A stretch of 64,000 nucleotides of DNA, from the NCBI GenBank assembly GCA_904393835.1, contig CAJFNC010000002.1:62001-126000 (forward strand), in the 5' to 3' direction. Of the stretch, positions 49,027 to 58,476 are shown piece by piece. Source of the DNA: an uncultured Ruminococcus sp. (lineage in GTDB: Bacteria; Bacillota; Clostridia; Oscillospirales; Acutalibacteraceae). Under the pieces are notes generated by a model that was not told the origin of the DNA, ran no database searches, and was given only the letters and a program-made list of their open reading frames with translations. The position numbers and the translations under genes were made by a program. The stretch's first letter is position 1, and each line of letters starts with the position of its first letter.

Positions 49027-49845
49027 TCAGAACTGTTCAATGTCAATTTGATTTACGGTGTGTTTTATATCTCTGCCTAAAAACAGCCCCGCAACGTTTT
49101 CAAAGTCGTCGGGCGTGTCGCTGACATAAAAGTCGGGATTTTTAACCTCTCTGCTGTCGTTGAGTAAATTTTGTTCACGCAATACCTTTGCGGCGTAAAC
49201 CGCAGTTTCGTAGCCCGAATCTACAAGGGCTGTATTTTTGCCCATAAAGTCTGAAATAGCTTTGCTCAAAAGCGGATAGTGCGTGCAGCCCAGAATAAGC
49301 GTGTCAACGCCCTCCTCCTTTAAAGCCGAAAGGTATCTGCGGATTACAAGGCGTACAATCTGGTCGTCGCGGCGGATAAAGCCGTTTTCCACAAGCGGAA
49401 CAAAAAGCGGACAGGCCTGCTCAAAAATTTTAAAGTCGGGATTGAGTTTTTTAAGCCTGAGCTTGTAACTGTGGCTGTTGATTGTGGCGGCTGTACCGAT
49501 TACTCCTATTTTGCCGTTGCGTGTTTTGTGGGCGGCGGCATAGGCAGTGGGGTTAACAACGCCCGTATAGGGAACAGGCAACTCACTTTCAAGCGCATCG
49601 CCGGCAACCGAACTTACCGTGCCGCAGGCGGCAACAACCATCTTAACGTTGTGTTTAAGCAAAAATCCGGCGTCCTGAAAAGCATATTTTTTAATTGTTT
49701 CACGGCTTCGGTTGCCGTAGGGCACACGTCCCGTGTCGCCGAAGTATATGATTTTTTCGTTCGGAAGCACGTGCATAAACTCTTTTACCGCGCTCAAACC
49801 TCCCAAACCCGAGTCAAAAACTCCGATAGCATTTGAGGATGACAT
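49027..49845 (-). CDS. murI: glutamate racemase
   Basis: IGVFDSGLGGLSAVKEF, YFGDTGRVPYGNRS, AACGTVSS, LGCTHYPLL. Confidence 0.95.
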   Translation of the reverse strand: MSSSNAIGVFDSGLGGLSAVKEFMHVLPNEKIIYFGDTGRVPYGNRSRETIKKYAFQDAGFLLKHNVKMVVAACGTVSSVAGDALESELPVPYTGVVNPTAYAAAHKTRNGKIGVIGTAATINSHSYKLRLKKLNPDFKIFEQACPLFVPLVENGFIRRDDQIVRLVIRRYLSALKEEGVDTLILGCTHYPLLSKAISDFMGKNTALVDSGYETAVYAAKVLREQNLLNDSREVKNPDFYVSDTPDDFENVAGLFLGRDIKHTVNQIDIEQF

Positions 49846-49982
49846 ACTAAAACCTCTTTTACATTATTATACAGCTTAAATAATAACATAATATATTAAT
49901 TGTTGCAAGTCAAAACCTTTGACAAATTGCATATTTAATTGTATAATTAAAAAATATAAAATAATCCGAAAGGAAGATTTAA

Positions 49983-50768
49983 TTGGAATTTAAGAAAGCT
50001 TTTGAATATATATCCGGTAAAGTAGAGGCAGAGCTTACAAAACTCGGATACACAAAACAAAAGGTTGCGTCCGAGAACAGTAACGAGCTTGTGTCTCTGT
50101 TTACAAGTTCAAACATTGCCTATGCGGTCGCTTATATAAAGGATAAGCAGCAGATGGTTTTGCGTTCGTGCACAATGACTGACGAAGGTCCCGATAACGA
50201 GTGGAAAACTCTAGCCACATGGCTTTATGATGACAGCGTGGCTGACCAGAAGGACGCCGACAGCATTGCCAATGACTTTATAGAGGGTGTGTCGGGCGTA
50301 GTTGCCATCAAGCGCGCAAAACAGGTTAAGCAGAAAAAGAAAAATAACGACGAGGGTTCGGCAGACCCGAAGTTTTTGGCAAAGCGCTTTGTATCAACTT
50401 TTCCCGAACTCAGAGATGAGATAAAGCAGGAGGAGGATTGCTACTATCCGTTTAGAGGAGCTACCTTTGCAAAGGAAAAAATTCTTCCCAAACTCAAGGT
50501 CTATATAAAACAGGCTGACAAAAACCGCATTGAAAAGCTTGCCGGAATTTTTAACGTTCAGTACGGCAACGGCGATGTTGACACACGTTCAATTATCACT
50601 ATGGTGCTTATTAACGGACTTGACGATGAAGAGTACCTTGCTCTTAACGAGTTCTTTGACAACGACTTAAATGCCGCGGCAAAGGCGGGCAGAAAATACA
50701 AGGATAAAAACGTAAAACCCGAAAAGCCCAAAAAGGTTAAGTCAAAAGCAAAAACACTTGTAAATTAA
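49983..50768 (+). CDS. conserved hypothetical protein
   Basis: 261 aa ORF with SD-like AAAGGAAG; no recognised family. Confidence 0.75.
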   Translation: MEFKKAFEYISGKVEAELTKLGYTKQKVASENSNELVSLFTSSNIAYAVAYIKDKQQMVLRSCTMTDEGPDNEWKTLATWLYDDSVADQKDADSIANDFIEGVSGVVAIKRAKQVKQKKKNNDEGSADPKFLAKRFVSTFPELRDEIKQEEDCYYPFRGATFAKEKILPKLKVYIKQADKNRIEKLAGIFNVQYGNGDVDTRSIITMVLINGLDDEEYLALNEFFDNDLNAAAKAGRKYKDKNVKPEKPKKVKSKAKTLVN

Positions 50769-50900
50769 AATGTGAGTTAAAGGCTCTTTGTGTTTATGCA
50801 AGGGGTCTTTTACTTTAATAAAAGAGACGGATTTATTCCGCAAACGCGAATTACAATGGAAAAATGCGATATTTTCTTAAAAAAATAATCAATTTAAGTA

Positions 50901-50929
50901 TTGACTTAATGCCTTATATATGATAAAAT
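50901..50929 (+). promoter_or_regulatory. sigma-A-type promoter for rpmG-secE-nusG operon
   Basis: TTGACT, 17 nt spacer, TAAAAT. Confidence 0.6.
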
Positions 50930-51012
50930 TAATTTACCTCTGAAAGGGGCTTATTTTTTTGTGCCCTATTGAGGGAGGCTAAAATATTCCGAAATAACCG
51001 GGAGGTGCCGTT

Positions 51013-51162
51013 ATGAGAGTTAAAATCACATTGGCCTGCACAGAGTGCAAACAGCGTAATTACAACACAATGAAAAACAAGAAAAACAGTCCCGACAGAC
51101 TTGAAATGAACAAGTATTGCCGTTTCTGTAAGAAACACACTCTTCACAGAGAGACAAAATAA
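51013..51162 (+). CDS. rpmG: 50S ribosomal protein L33
   Basis: 49 aa, absent from ORF track: [49 protein letters not shown]. Confidence 0.95.
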   Translation: MRVKITLACTECKQRNYNTMKNKKNSPDRLEMNKYCRFCKKHTLHRETK

Positions 51163-51174
51163 CGGAGGTACAAG

Positions 51175-51444
51175 ATGGCTGACAAAAAGCTTGATGAGAA
51201 AAAAGCTGACGCTAAAAAGTCTGCTAAAAAAAGCAAGAAGCCTAACGTATTCAAAAGGCTGGCAAAGTACCTCGGCGCATGTAAGGGTGAAATCAAGAAG
51301 ATAACATGGCCTACTGCAAAGCAAACGACTAAGAATTTCGGTATTGTTATTGCCGTTATTGTAGTAATGGGTTTGTTTTTATTTGCTCTTGATCAAGGAT
51401 TATATGCTTTGCTTGGTTTGGTTATGGATACTGCTTCTGCTTAA
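51175..51444 (+). CDS. secE: preprotein translocase subunit SecE
   Basis: GEIKKITWPTAKQTTKNFGIVIAVIVVMGLFLFALDQGLYALL between rpmG and nusG. Confidence 0.94.
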   Translation: MADKKLDEKKADAKKSAKKSKKPNVFKRLAKYLGACKGEIKKITWPTAKQTTKNFGIVIAVIVVMGLFLFALDQGLYALLGLVMDTASA

Positions 51445-51486
51445 CCGAGTGTTATTACTTCAGCACACGAAAGGAAGGAAGTTCTA

Positions 51487-52014
51487 ATGCCGGAAACTGA
51501 AGCTAAATGGTATGTGGTACATACCTATTCGGGCTATGAAAACAAGGTTGCCGCAGACCTTATGACAACTGCGGAAAACAGAAATTTACAGGATATGATT
51601 ATCGATGTAAAGGTTCCGACCGAAATCGTAACCGAAACCGTCGGAGAAAAAACCAAAGAAGTCGAGAACAAGCTGTATCCGGGATATGTTTTTGTAAAAA
51701 TGGTTTACACTGACGAAACCTGGTACGTTGTAAGAAATATCCGAGGCTGCACGGGCTTTGTAGGTCCGGGGTCAAAACCCGTTCCTCTTACGGATGCAGA
51801 AGTTTACAGAATGGGCGTTGAGACGCGCAGCGTCAAGGTGTCTTATTCGGTAGGCGATTCAGTAAGAATTATCGACGGTCCGCTTGAGGATTTTGTCGGT
51901 GTGGTTGATGAAATTGATACAGATAAAAACTATGTTAAGGTTACTGTTTCAATGTTCGGCCGCGAAACCCCCGTTGAGCTTGAGCTTGGACAAGTTGAGG
52001 CTTTGGAGGACTAA
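51487..52014 (+). CDS. nusG: transcription termination/antitermination protein NusG
   Basis: AKWYVVHTYSGYENKVAADL, YPGYVFVKMV, GDSVRIIDGPLEDFVG. Confidence 0.97.
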   Translation: MPETEAKWYVVHTYSGYENKVAADLMTTAENRNLQDMIIDVKVPTEIVTETVGEKTKEVENKLYPGYVFVKMVYTDETWYVVRNIRGCTGFVGPGSKPVPLTDAEVYRMGVETRSVKVSYSVGDSVRIIDGPLEDFVGVVDEIDTDKNYVKVTVSMFGRETPVELELGQVEALED

Positions 52015-52064
52015 ATTTATAATAATCAGCCGCTTGGCTTTTTATTGGGAACGTAATGTTCCCT

Positions 52065-52106
52065 GTGGGAGGGACCCTACATAGTGGCGTCCCGCAATTT
52101 ACCACG
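52065..52106 (+). promoter_or_regulatory. candidate L1 autoregulatory hairpin upstream of rplK
   Basis: GTGGGAGGGACC...GTGGCGTCCCGC...ACCAC; GTGG/CCAC-closed hairpin resembling the L1 binding motif. Confidence 0.5.
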
Positions 52107-52127
52107 AATTTTGGAGGTGCAAACACA

Positions 52128-52553
52128 ATGGCTCAGAAGGTTGTAGGCTTAATTAAGCTGCAAATCCCCGCCGGAAAAGCTACTCCGGCTCCACCAGTAG
52201 GACCTGCACTTGGTCAGCATGGTGTAAACATTGTTGCGTTCACAAAGGATTTTAATGAGCGTACAAAGAACGATATCGGTCTTATCATCCCGGTAGTAAT
52301 TACCGTATATGCCGATCGTTCATTCACATTTATTACAAAAACTCCGCCCGCTGCTGTTCTTCTTAAGAAGGCTTGCGGTATCGAAAGCGGTTCGGGTGTG
52401 CCCAACAAGACTAAGGTTGCTCAGATTACAAAAGAGCAGCTTACAAAAATTGCAGAGCAGAAAATGCCCGATCTCAACGCAGGTTCACTTGAGGCTGCTG
52501 TCAGCATGATTGCCGGTACTGCCAGAAGTATGGGTATTACAGTAGTTGACTAA
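52128..52553 (+). CDS. rplK: 50S ribosomal protein L11
   Basis: [38 protein letters not shown]; start refined to 52128 after TTGGAGG. Confidence 0.97.
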   Translation: MAQKVVGLIKLQIPAGKATPAPPVGPALGQHGVNIVAFTKDFNERTKNDIGLIIPVVITVYADRSFTFITKTPPAAVLLKKACGIESGSGVPNKTKVAQITKEQLTKIAEQKMPDLNAGSLEAAVSMIAGTARSMGITVVD

Positions 52554-52561
52554 TTAATCCG

Positions 52562-52589
52562 GGTGGGAGGATTATTCCGATTGACCACC
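52562..52589 (+). promoter_or_regulatory. candidate L1 autoregulatory hairpin upstream of rplA
   Basis: GGTGGGAGG...GACCACC. Confidence 0.5.
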
Positions 52590-52608
52590 TAACAATGGAG
52601 GAAGACTG

Positions 52609-53304
52609 ATGAAACACGGTAAAAGATATGTTGACGCAGCTAAGCTCGTTGACAGAACTAAATTATATGATACAGGCGATGCTGTTCAGGCTGTAATTGA
52701 TACAGCTAAGGCAAAGTTTGATGAAACCGTTGAGCTTCACATTAAGCTCGGTGTTGACAGCCGTCACGCTGACCAGCAGGTAAGAGGTGCGGTTGTTCTT
52801 CCTAACGGTACCGGTAAAAACGTAAGAGTTCTTGCTATCTGCAAGGGCGCTAACGAAGAGCTCGCCAAAGAAGCAGGCGCTGATTTTGTCGGCGCTGAGG
52901 ATATGACACAGAAGATTCAGCAGGAGAACTGGATGGACTTTGACGTTCTTATCACAACTCCCGACTGCATGGGTCTTGTAGGTCGTCTCGGTAGAATCCT
53001 CGGTCCGAGAGGTCTTATGCCTAACCCCAAGGCAGGTACGGTAACTCCCGACATTGCTAAGGCTGTCAGAGAAGCTAAGGCAGGTAAGATTGAGTACCGT
53101 CTTGACAAAACAAACATTATTCACTGCCCCATCGGCAAGGCAAGCTTCGGCAAGGATAAGCTTGTTGAAAATCTTGACACATTGATGGATGCAGTAGTTA
53201 AGGCTAAGCCTGCTGCTGCAAAGGGTCAGTACATCCGCTCAGTTGCCGTTACTTCAACAATGGGCCCCAGCGTACGTATTAACCCCGCTAAATTCAGTGT
53301 TTAA
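52609..53304 (+). CDS. rplA: 50S ribosomal protein L1
   Basis: L1 motifs [42 protein letters not shown]. Confidence 0.97.
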   Translation: MKHGKRYVDAAKLVDRTKLYDTGDAVQAVIDTAKAKFDETVELHIKLGVDSRHADQQVRGAVVLPNGTGKNVRVLAICKGANEELAKEAGADFVGAEDMTQKIQQENWMDFDVLITTPDCMGLVGRLGRILGPRGLMPNPKAGTVTPDIAKAVREAKAGKIEYRLDKTNIIHCPIGKASFGKDKLVENLDTLMDAVVKAKPAAAKGQYIRSVAVTSTMGPSVRINPAKFSV

Positions 53305-53349
53305 TTATTAATTAACTTATTTGCACATTGTGTAAATATATATCAAATT

Positions 53350-53468
53350 CGCTGTTCTAAAGACAGCAGGTGCAATAGCGTAAGGGTAGTTTTACCCGCC
53401 TGCCGAGGAAGATGCAAATTATACTTTGTATTTTTGCAGCCGTCCGCGGTATCGGACGGCTGTTTTTA
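53350..53468 (+). ncRNA. ribosomal L10 leader (rplJL autoregulatory RNA) with terminator
   Basis: position rplA-rplJ; L10-leader-like GCAGGTGCAA...CCTGCCGAGGAAGATGCAAAT and terminator CAGCCGTCCG-CGGTAT-CGGACGGCTG-T5 (53437-53467). Confidence 0.85.
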
Positions 53469-53552
53469 TGAACTGCGTAATTGGCTTATGCCGACGCAAT
53501 ATGTACACTTGACGTGTGCAGTTGCCATAAGAATATTCGGAGGTGAATTTAA

Positions 53553-54128
53553 TTGCCAAGTCAGAGTGTTTTAGAGCAGAAAAAAGCTATTGTAGCACAA
53601 CTTGCAGAAAGACTTAAAAGCTCAGTAACAGGTGTTGTTGTTTGCTATGAAGGTATCAATACCGAGGACGACACAAAGCTCAGAAAAGAGCTTCGTGAAA
53701 ACGACGTTAAGTACACGGTTGTAAAGAACACACTTCTTTCACGTGCTTGTGACGAAGTAGGTCTTGAGGATATTAAGCCTGTTTTGGAGGGTACAACAGC
53801 TCTTGCTACAAGTGACACAGAGTATGCTGCCGCTGCAAGAATCCTTTGCAATTACGCTAAGGATCACGAAAACTTCAAGGTTAAGACAGCATACCTCGAC
53901 GGTGCTGTAATTGATATGGATACAATCATATCTCTTTCAAAGCTCCCGTCAAGAGATGTTCTTCTCGCAAATGTACTCGGTGCATTCCAGGCACCTATCG
54001 CATCCTTTGCTCGTGCCGTACAGGCTATCGTTGACAAGGGCGGCGTAGAAGCATGCGCAGCTGAGGCTGCACAGGAAGAGGCTCCCGCTGAGGAAGCAGC
54101 TTCCGCCGAAGAAGCTGCAGCAGAATAA
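53553..54128 (+). CDS. rplJ: 50S ribosomal protein L10
   Basis: MPSQSVLEQKKAIVAQLAERLKSS...; TTG start with GGAGGTG. Confidence 0.95.
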   Translation: MPSQSVLEQKKAIVAQLAERLKSSVTGVVVCYEGINTEDDTKLRKELRENDVKYTVVKNTLLSRACDEVGLEDIKPVLEGTTALATSDTEYAAAARILCNYAKDHENFKVKTAYLDGAVIDMDTIISLSKLPSRDVLLANVLGAFQAPIASFARAVQAIVDKGGVEACAAEAAQEEAPAEEAASAEEAAAE

Positions 54129-54185
54129 TTTGCAGCTTAATTATTAACTTAAAAATTCCAATTTCTTATACGGAGGTAAATTAAA

Positions 54186-54563
54186 ATGGCTTCAGAAAAA
54201 ATTACTGCTATTATTGAAGAATTAAAGGGCCTTACAGTTCTTGAGCTTTCAGAGCTCGTTCACGCTGTTGAGGATGAATTTGGTGTATCAGCTGCTGCTG
54301 CTGTTGCAGTTGCCGGTCCTGCTGCTGACGGCGGCGCTGCTGCTGCTGAGCAGACAGAGTTCGAAGTTGTACTTAAGGGTGCAGGCGGCAACAAGATTGC
54401 TGTTATTAAGGCTGTTCGTGAGATTACAGGTCTTGGTCTTAAGGAAGCAAAAGCTCTCGTTGACGGTGCTCCTAAGACACTTAAGGAAGGCGTATCTAAG
54501 GACGACGCTGAAGCAATGAAGTCTAAGCTTGAAGAAGCAGGCGCTGAAGTTGAATTGAAGTAA
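54186..54563 (+). CDS. rplL: 50S ribosomal protein L7/L12
   Basis: [46 protein letters not shown]. Confidence 0.98.
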   Translation: MASEKITAIIEELKGLTVLELSELVHAVEDEFGVSAAAAVAVAGPAADGGAAAAEQTEFEVVLKGAGGNKIAVIKAVREITGLGLKEAKALVDGAPKTLKEGVSKDDAEAMKSKLEEAGAEVELK

Positions 54564-54597
54564 TTCAATTTTATCATTATTGCTTATAACTAAAGAC

Positions 54598-54627
54598 AAA
54601 ACGCAGGAACCTTGGTTCCTGCGTTTT
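54598..54627 (+). terminator. intrinsic terminator of rplJL
   Basis: AAAACGCAGGAACC-TT-GGTTCCTGCGTTTTT. Confidence 0.92.
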
Positions 54628-54724
54628 TAATTTGATGAGAAGGATGAGAAAATTTAAAATGAAATAAAGGAAAATAATGAAAACTAAATTGTATTTTTAA
54701 ATGTAGTGAATCCACAATGTTATT

Positions 54725-54872
54725 AATGCAGACTGTGTAAAAAGTACGGCTGCATTTTAATATGGGCAAGCGTACCGCGTGCTGATCGGTACGCTTGCAA
54801 ATGCCAGCAGAGATTTTCTGCTGTGAGCAATATCACAATTTATGATACTGCCCGTGCTTTGCCGTGCAAAGC
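54725..54872. other. candidate structured non-coding element (cluster of five hairpins) between convergent genes
   Basis: stems AATGCAG/CTGCATT, AGCGTACC/GGTACGCT, CAGCAGA/TCTGCTG, GTGA/TCAC, GCTTTGC/GCAAAGC and a possible closing stem GGGCA/TGCCC; promoter-like TTGATG-N17-TAAAAT at 54632-54660. Confidence 0.4.
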
Positions 54873-55058
54873 TTTGTAGAGAGTTTAAATAAAGAAAAAA
54901 AGATTATATATTATTAAAGCTTCGATATGTCAAAGCTGTTAATAATTAAATATAAGTTTATATCAATTATTATAAAACAAATAAACGTTAAAATCAAGTT
55001 GTTTTTTAGGTAAACACTATATAAATGTTAAAAATAAGCGCAAAAGCCGCTCTTTATT

Positions 55059-55763
55059 TTAATTCTTAATTAAAGAAATTACCTGTTCGGCTTTTTCAAT
55101 TATACGCAGATCGTTGTCGTAGGAACAAAGGTTTTTTGCCTTAGATAAGTCAACCCAGATGTAGCTGTCGATTTCTTCCTCTTGAATCTTTACCCTGTCG
55201 GTATAAGTGCGAGCCAAAAAGAAAACAACGCGTTTGCGTATGCGGCCGAACGGACAGTATTCGCTGACTTCTCTGAAACCATCGTACAGCGTTACGTCGA
55301 GCCCTGTTTCCTCCTTGATTTCTCGAATAGCTGTCTGTTTTTCGTTTTCGCCTTTTTCAATATGACCTTTGGGAAAACTCCAATATCTGCCGTTGTTGTT
55401 CTTTACAAGCAGGATTTTTGTCGATTGGGAGGTTTTGTAAAAAACAACTCCGCCGCAGGACTTTTCGTACAGACAGTTAATTCTTTTAAGGGTTACATTT
55501 TTGAGAGTTGAGAGCAGTGTGCAAATCTGCGGCTCGTAAAATACATCGCCAACCGGAGCAACAATGGCACGTTCTTCATTAAGACCGTCAAAAGTTGCGG
55601 TAGCAATCACTATGCCGTCAAAATAATCGCTGATTTCTCTGCGTGAAACAACATATGCGTTTTTCATATGGATATGGTCTGACGTAATTCGTGCCGAATG
55701 AATTTTGTCGTTGATTTTTCCGAAAATAGTGACCTTTACCTTGTCGCCGATCATTGCGTACAC
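55059..55763 (-). CDS. NUDIX hydrolase with extra N-terminal domain (pyrophosphatase-like?)
   Basis: C-terminal Nudix box KGHIEKGENEKQTAIREIKEETGLDV; N-terminal ~110 aa of unclear family. Confidence 0.88.
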   Translation of the reverse strand: MYAMIGDKVKVTIFGKINDKIHSARITSDHIHMKNAYVVSRREISDYFDGIVIATATFDGLNEERAIVAPVGDVFYEPQICTLLSTLKNVTLKRINCLYEKSCGGVVFYKTSQSTKILLVKNNNGRYWSFPKGHIEKGENEKQTAIREIKEETGLDVTLYDGFREVSEYCPFGRIRKRVVFFLARTYTDRVKIQEEEIDSYIWVDLSKAKNLCSYDNDLRIIEKAEQVISLIKN

Positions 55764-55800
55764 TCCTTTCTCAAAAATTTTGAAAAAATGTGATAAAAAA

Positions 55801-57096
55801 TTAATTAAACAGCGTGCTCATACTGTCGAGCTGAATTTGTGTGTTGGCACTCATAATGCCGTTGAGGAATAACACCTCATCAATTCCGTTTTCCTTGCAG
55901 TACTGAGGTAAATTTTTGCCGAATGTGCGGAAGTCAATTACGTGCACTTCCTTGTAGTTGTAAGTGAGATACGGAGCAAAAGCGTTGCCGTAGCTTTCCT
56001 TTACAACGGCTATTTTCTTATCCTGAGCTTTGTCCGAGCTTGATTTCAGCACGCTGAGCGGATTGTCACCCATCAAAAATACACCGTAGGTGTAGTCGCC
56101 TCCGGCAGCCGCGGAATAGTACGGACTGTCATAGGTGTTGACATTACCGTTTGTGTCTGTGATGTCTAATGTTACGTCATAAGGAAATTTCCAATAGTGG
56201 ACGGTGTCGGTATCAAGCACATTTGGCGCGGTTTTCATAAACGTACCCGTAAAGCCCTCAATTGTGGCTTCGGTGCAGTCATCAAGTGACAATGCCGGCA
56301 ACTTTTTTGTATCGGCAAAAGCCTTGTATGCATAATACGCGCCGAGTCCTGTCCAATGGTGATCAGACTTAAAGTAGATGTACTCTTTATTATGTTCGGA
56401 AAGATAATTATAGGCGTTAATAGCCGTTACTGATTTGTCAAGACCTGCATATATGGTTTTAATATTATCTGCCTGAGAAGTTGACGGAGCATCGCTGTCT
56501 TTAAGGCGCTGAGGAAGTCCCATTTCAGTGTGATTTGGAATTACCATATCATAAACAGTAACACCGCTGAATTTTTTTGCAAAACCGTTAACAGTCGTTG
56601 CGTATTTTTCAGCGCTTGATTCCGTACCGCCGAACAGTTCGTAACCCGCTTTGTTCCAAGCGTATATGTTATAGTATTGTGTGCCTTTTGAATTATCGTC
56701 ATCAATTTGCGGAGTTTCAAAATAAGAAGCAGAAAGAACGTCGTTGCTTTGCTCCGGTGCATCCGATGCAGTTGTTGCAGCAACTGTGCTTGTTACTTTG
56801 TTTTGCTGTTCAATAGTATCTGTTGAAATTGATTTTTTATTATCCGTGCCGCACGCTTTAAACATAAGTACAATCAATGTTATTAAAACGGCTACGATAA
56901 CTACCGCAGCTGATATAATGATAATACGGTTGCGGGTACGTCTTTTGTATTGACGTCTGCCTTGGCTGTTATATGTAGGACGTCTGTTGTAGCTGCCCTG
57001 ACGACGCTGAACCTGACGGCGGCGATATTGGTTGCTGTCATAGCTGTCGTCAAAATTATTCAAATCAAAATAATCATTGTCGTTTCGGTTGCTCAT
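55801..57096 (-). CDS. DHHW family membrane-anchored protein
   Basis: N-terminal TM helix after basic region; YFKSDHHWTGLGAYYAYKAFAD motif. Confidence 0.82.
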   Translation of the reverse strand: MSNRNDNDYFDLNNFDDSYDSNQYRRRQVQRRQGSYNRRPTYNSQGRRQYKRRTRNRIIIISAAVVIVAVLITLIVLMFKACGTDNKKSISTDTIEQQNKVTSTVAATTASDAPEQSNDVLSASYFETPQIDDDNSKGTQYYNIYAWNKAGYELFGGTESSAEKYATTVNGFAKKFSGVTVYDMVIPNHTEMGLPQRLKDSDAPSTSQADNIKTIYAGLDKSVTAINAYNYLSEHNKEYIYFKSDHHWTGLGAYYAYKAFADTKKLPALSLDDCTEATIEGFTGTFMKTAPNVLDTDTVHYWKFPYDVTLDITDTNGNVNTYDSPYYSAAAGGDYTYGVFLMGDNPLSVLKSSSDKAQDKKIAVVKESYGNAFAPYLTYNYKEVHVIDFRTFGKNLPQYCKENGIDEVLFLNGIMSANTQIQLDSMSTLFN

Positions 57097-57387
57097 AATA
57101 CGCTCCTTATAAAATCATTTTAATCAAAACTTGAAATTATGATGTAAATGCTATAAACAAACTTATTATACTACAAATAACGATTAAAAACAATATGAAT
57201 TTACAGTTTTCGCTCAAATTTGAATAAGACTTTTATCTTGTGCTCTGTAGCAGCGATGTTACAAATTTTAAAAATATTAAAAAAATAAAATAAAATATGA
57301 CAAAAACTATTGATTTTCACAAAAAACTATTATACAATAGTATTGATAAAAACCGATTAATATCGGAAAACAAACGGAGGGGTTAAA

Positions 57388-58257
57388 ATGACAAAGAAGT
57401 TAATAAGTCTTTTCACTGCTGCAATGCTTGTTATTTCAATGGCTGTTTTTGCACTACCAAGCGTTTCGGCTGCGGTTGACGAAAACGGTTGCTATGTTCC
57501 GTCAGAAGATATAATCACAGATGTCGGTACAAACAGATATTATTTTTATATGCCGTCTGAATGGATTAGCGATGATTACAAAGAGGAAACAAGTCATGCC
57601 GGTATTTACTGGTGGGGTAATGGTTTGGGCTATATTGACGATGTCACTAATGATTTTCTCGAATGGCCGGGTTACCTTACTCAGAAGGGCGACGTTGAAG
57701 GTGTTTTCTATGTGGATTGCCCTGCTGATGTTACAACAATTATATGGAACAACCACTTTAACGGCGGTGCGGATCCTAACAATCCCGTGTTTAAGCTTAC
57801 AGCTGAGACAATTGCCATAGGTGCAGAGTATTATGATCCGGGTGAAAGCGATCTCTATCCCGACGGTACTGATAATTTTGACAATATGATTTATGTTTGC
57901 GACCACACGCTTACTTATGTAAATGACTTTGGTCAAAAAATATACCGTGGTGAGTGGTACTATTACTACGGGAACGGTCAGTACGGTACACATCCTACGC
58001 TTGAAGAAGCCGAAGCGGCAGGCGAGGTATTCACGGGCGACACTCATATTATTACTTCCGAAATTATCGGTGACGTTAACGGTGACGGAATAGTAGATGT
58101 AAGCGATGCGACAATTTTACAAAAAATGATTGTGGGAAGCGCAGTACTTACACCTGAGCAAGCATCGGCTGCCGACGTTAACAACGACGATGAATTGAGC
58201 ATAATCGACGTTACATTGATTCAGAAATATTCGGCAGGTGTTATAAGCGAATTTTAA
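57388..58257 (+). CDS. secreted protein with starch-binding-like (CBM26-type) region and C-terminal dockerin
   Basis: signal peptide; NRYYFYMPSEW...AGIYWWGNG...WPGYLTQKGDVEGVFYVDCPADVTTIIWNNHFNGG; dockerin GDVNGDGIVDVSDATILQKMIVG...ADVNNDDELSIIDVTLIQKY. Confidence 0.82.
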   Translation: MTKKLISLFTAAMLVISMAVFALPSVSAAVDENGCYVPSEDIITDVGTNRYYFYMPSEWISDDYKEETSHAGIYWWGNGLGYIDDVTNDFLEWPGYLTQKGDVEGVFYVDCPADVTTIIWNNHFNGGADPNNPVFKLTAETIAIGAEYYDPGESDLYPDGTDNFDNMIYVCDHTLTYVNDFGQKIYRGEWYYYYGNGQYGTHPTLEEAEAAGEVFTGDTHIITSEIIGDVNGDGIVDVSDATILQKMIVGSAVLTPEQASAADVNNDDELSIIDVTLIQKYSAGVISEF

Positions 58258-58306
58258 AATTAATTTTAATTACCATTAACTTTCAAGTGAAAAAGAAATA
58301 AAACGC

Positions 58307-58337
58307 AAAGCGCCGATGCACAGCTTCGGCGCTTTTT
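58307..58337 (+). terminator. intrinsic terminator
   Basis: AAAGCGCCGA-TGCACAGCT-TCGGCGCTTTTT. Confidence 0.85.
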
Positions 58338-58476
58338 GTAACAGCAAAATCCGTTTATACTTTTACTTTTTCAATAGAAATTTCGCAAATAACAGCTTTA
58401 TGTCGCAATGCACTTGAATGTACTGCTTTTTCGTGATAAAATATAAGTCAATAACGAATGTAATCGAGGGATAATT

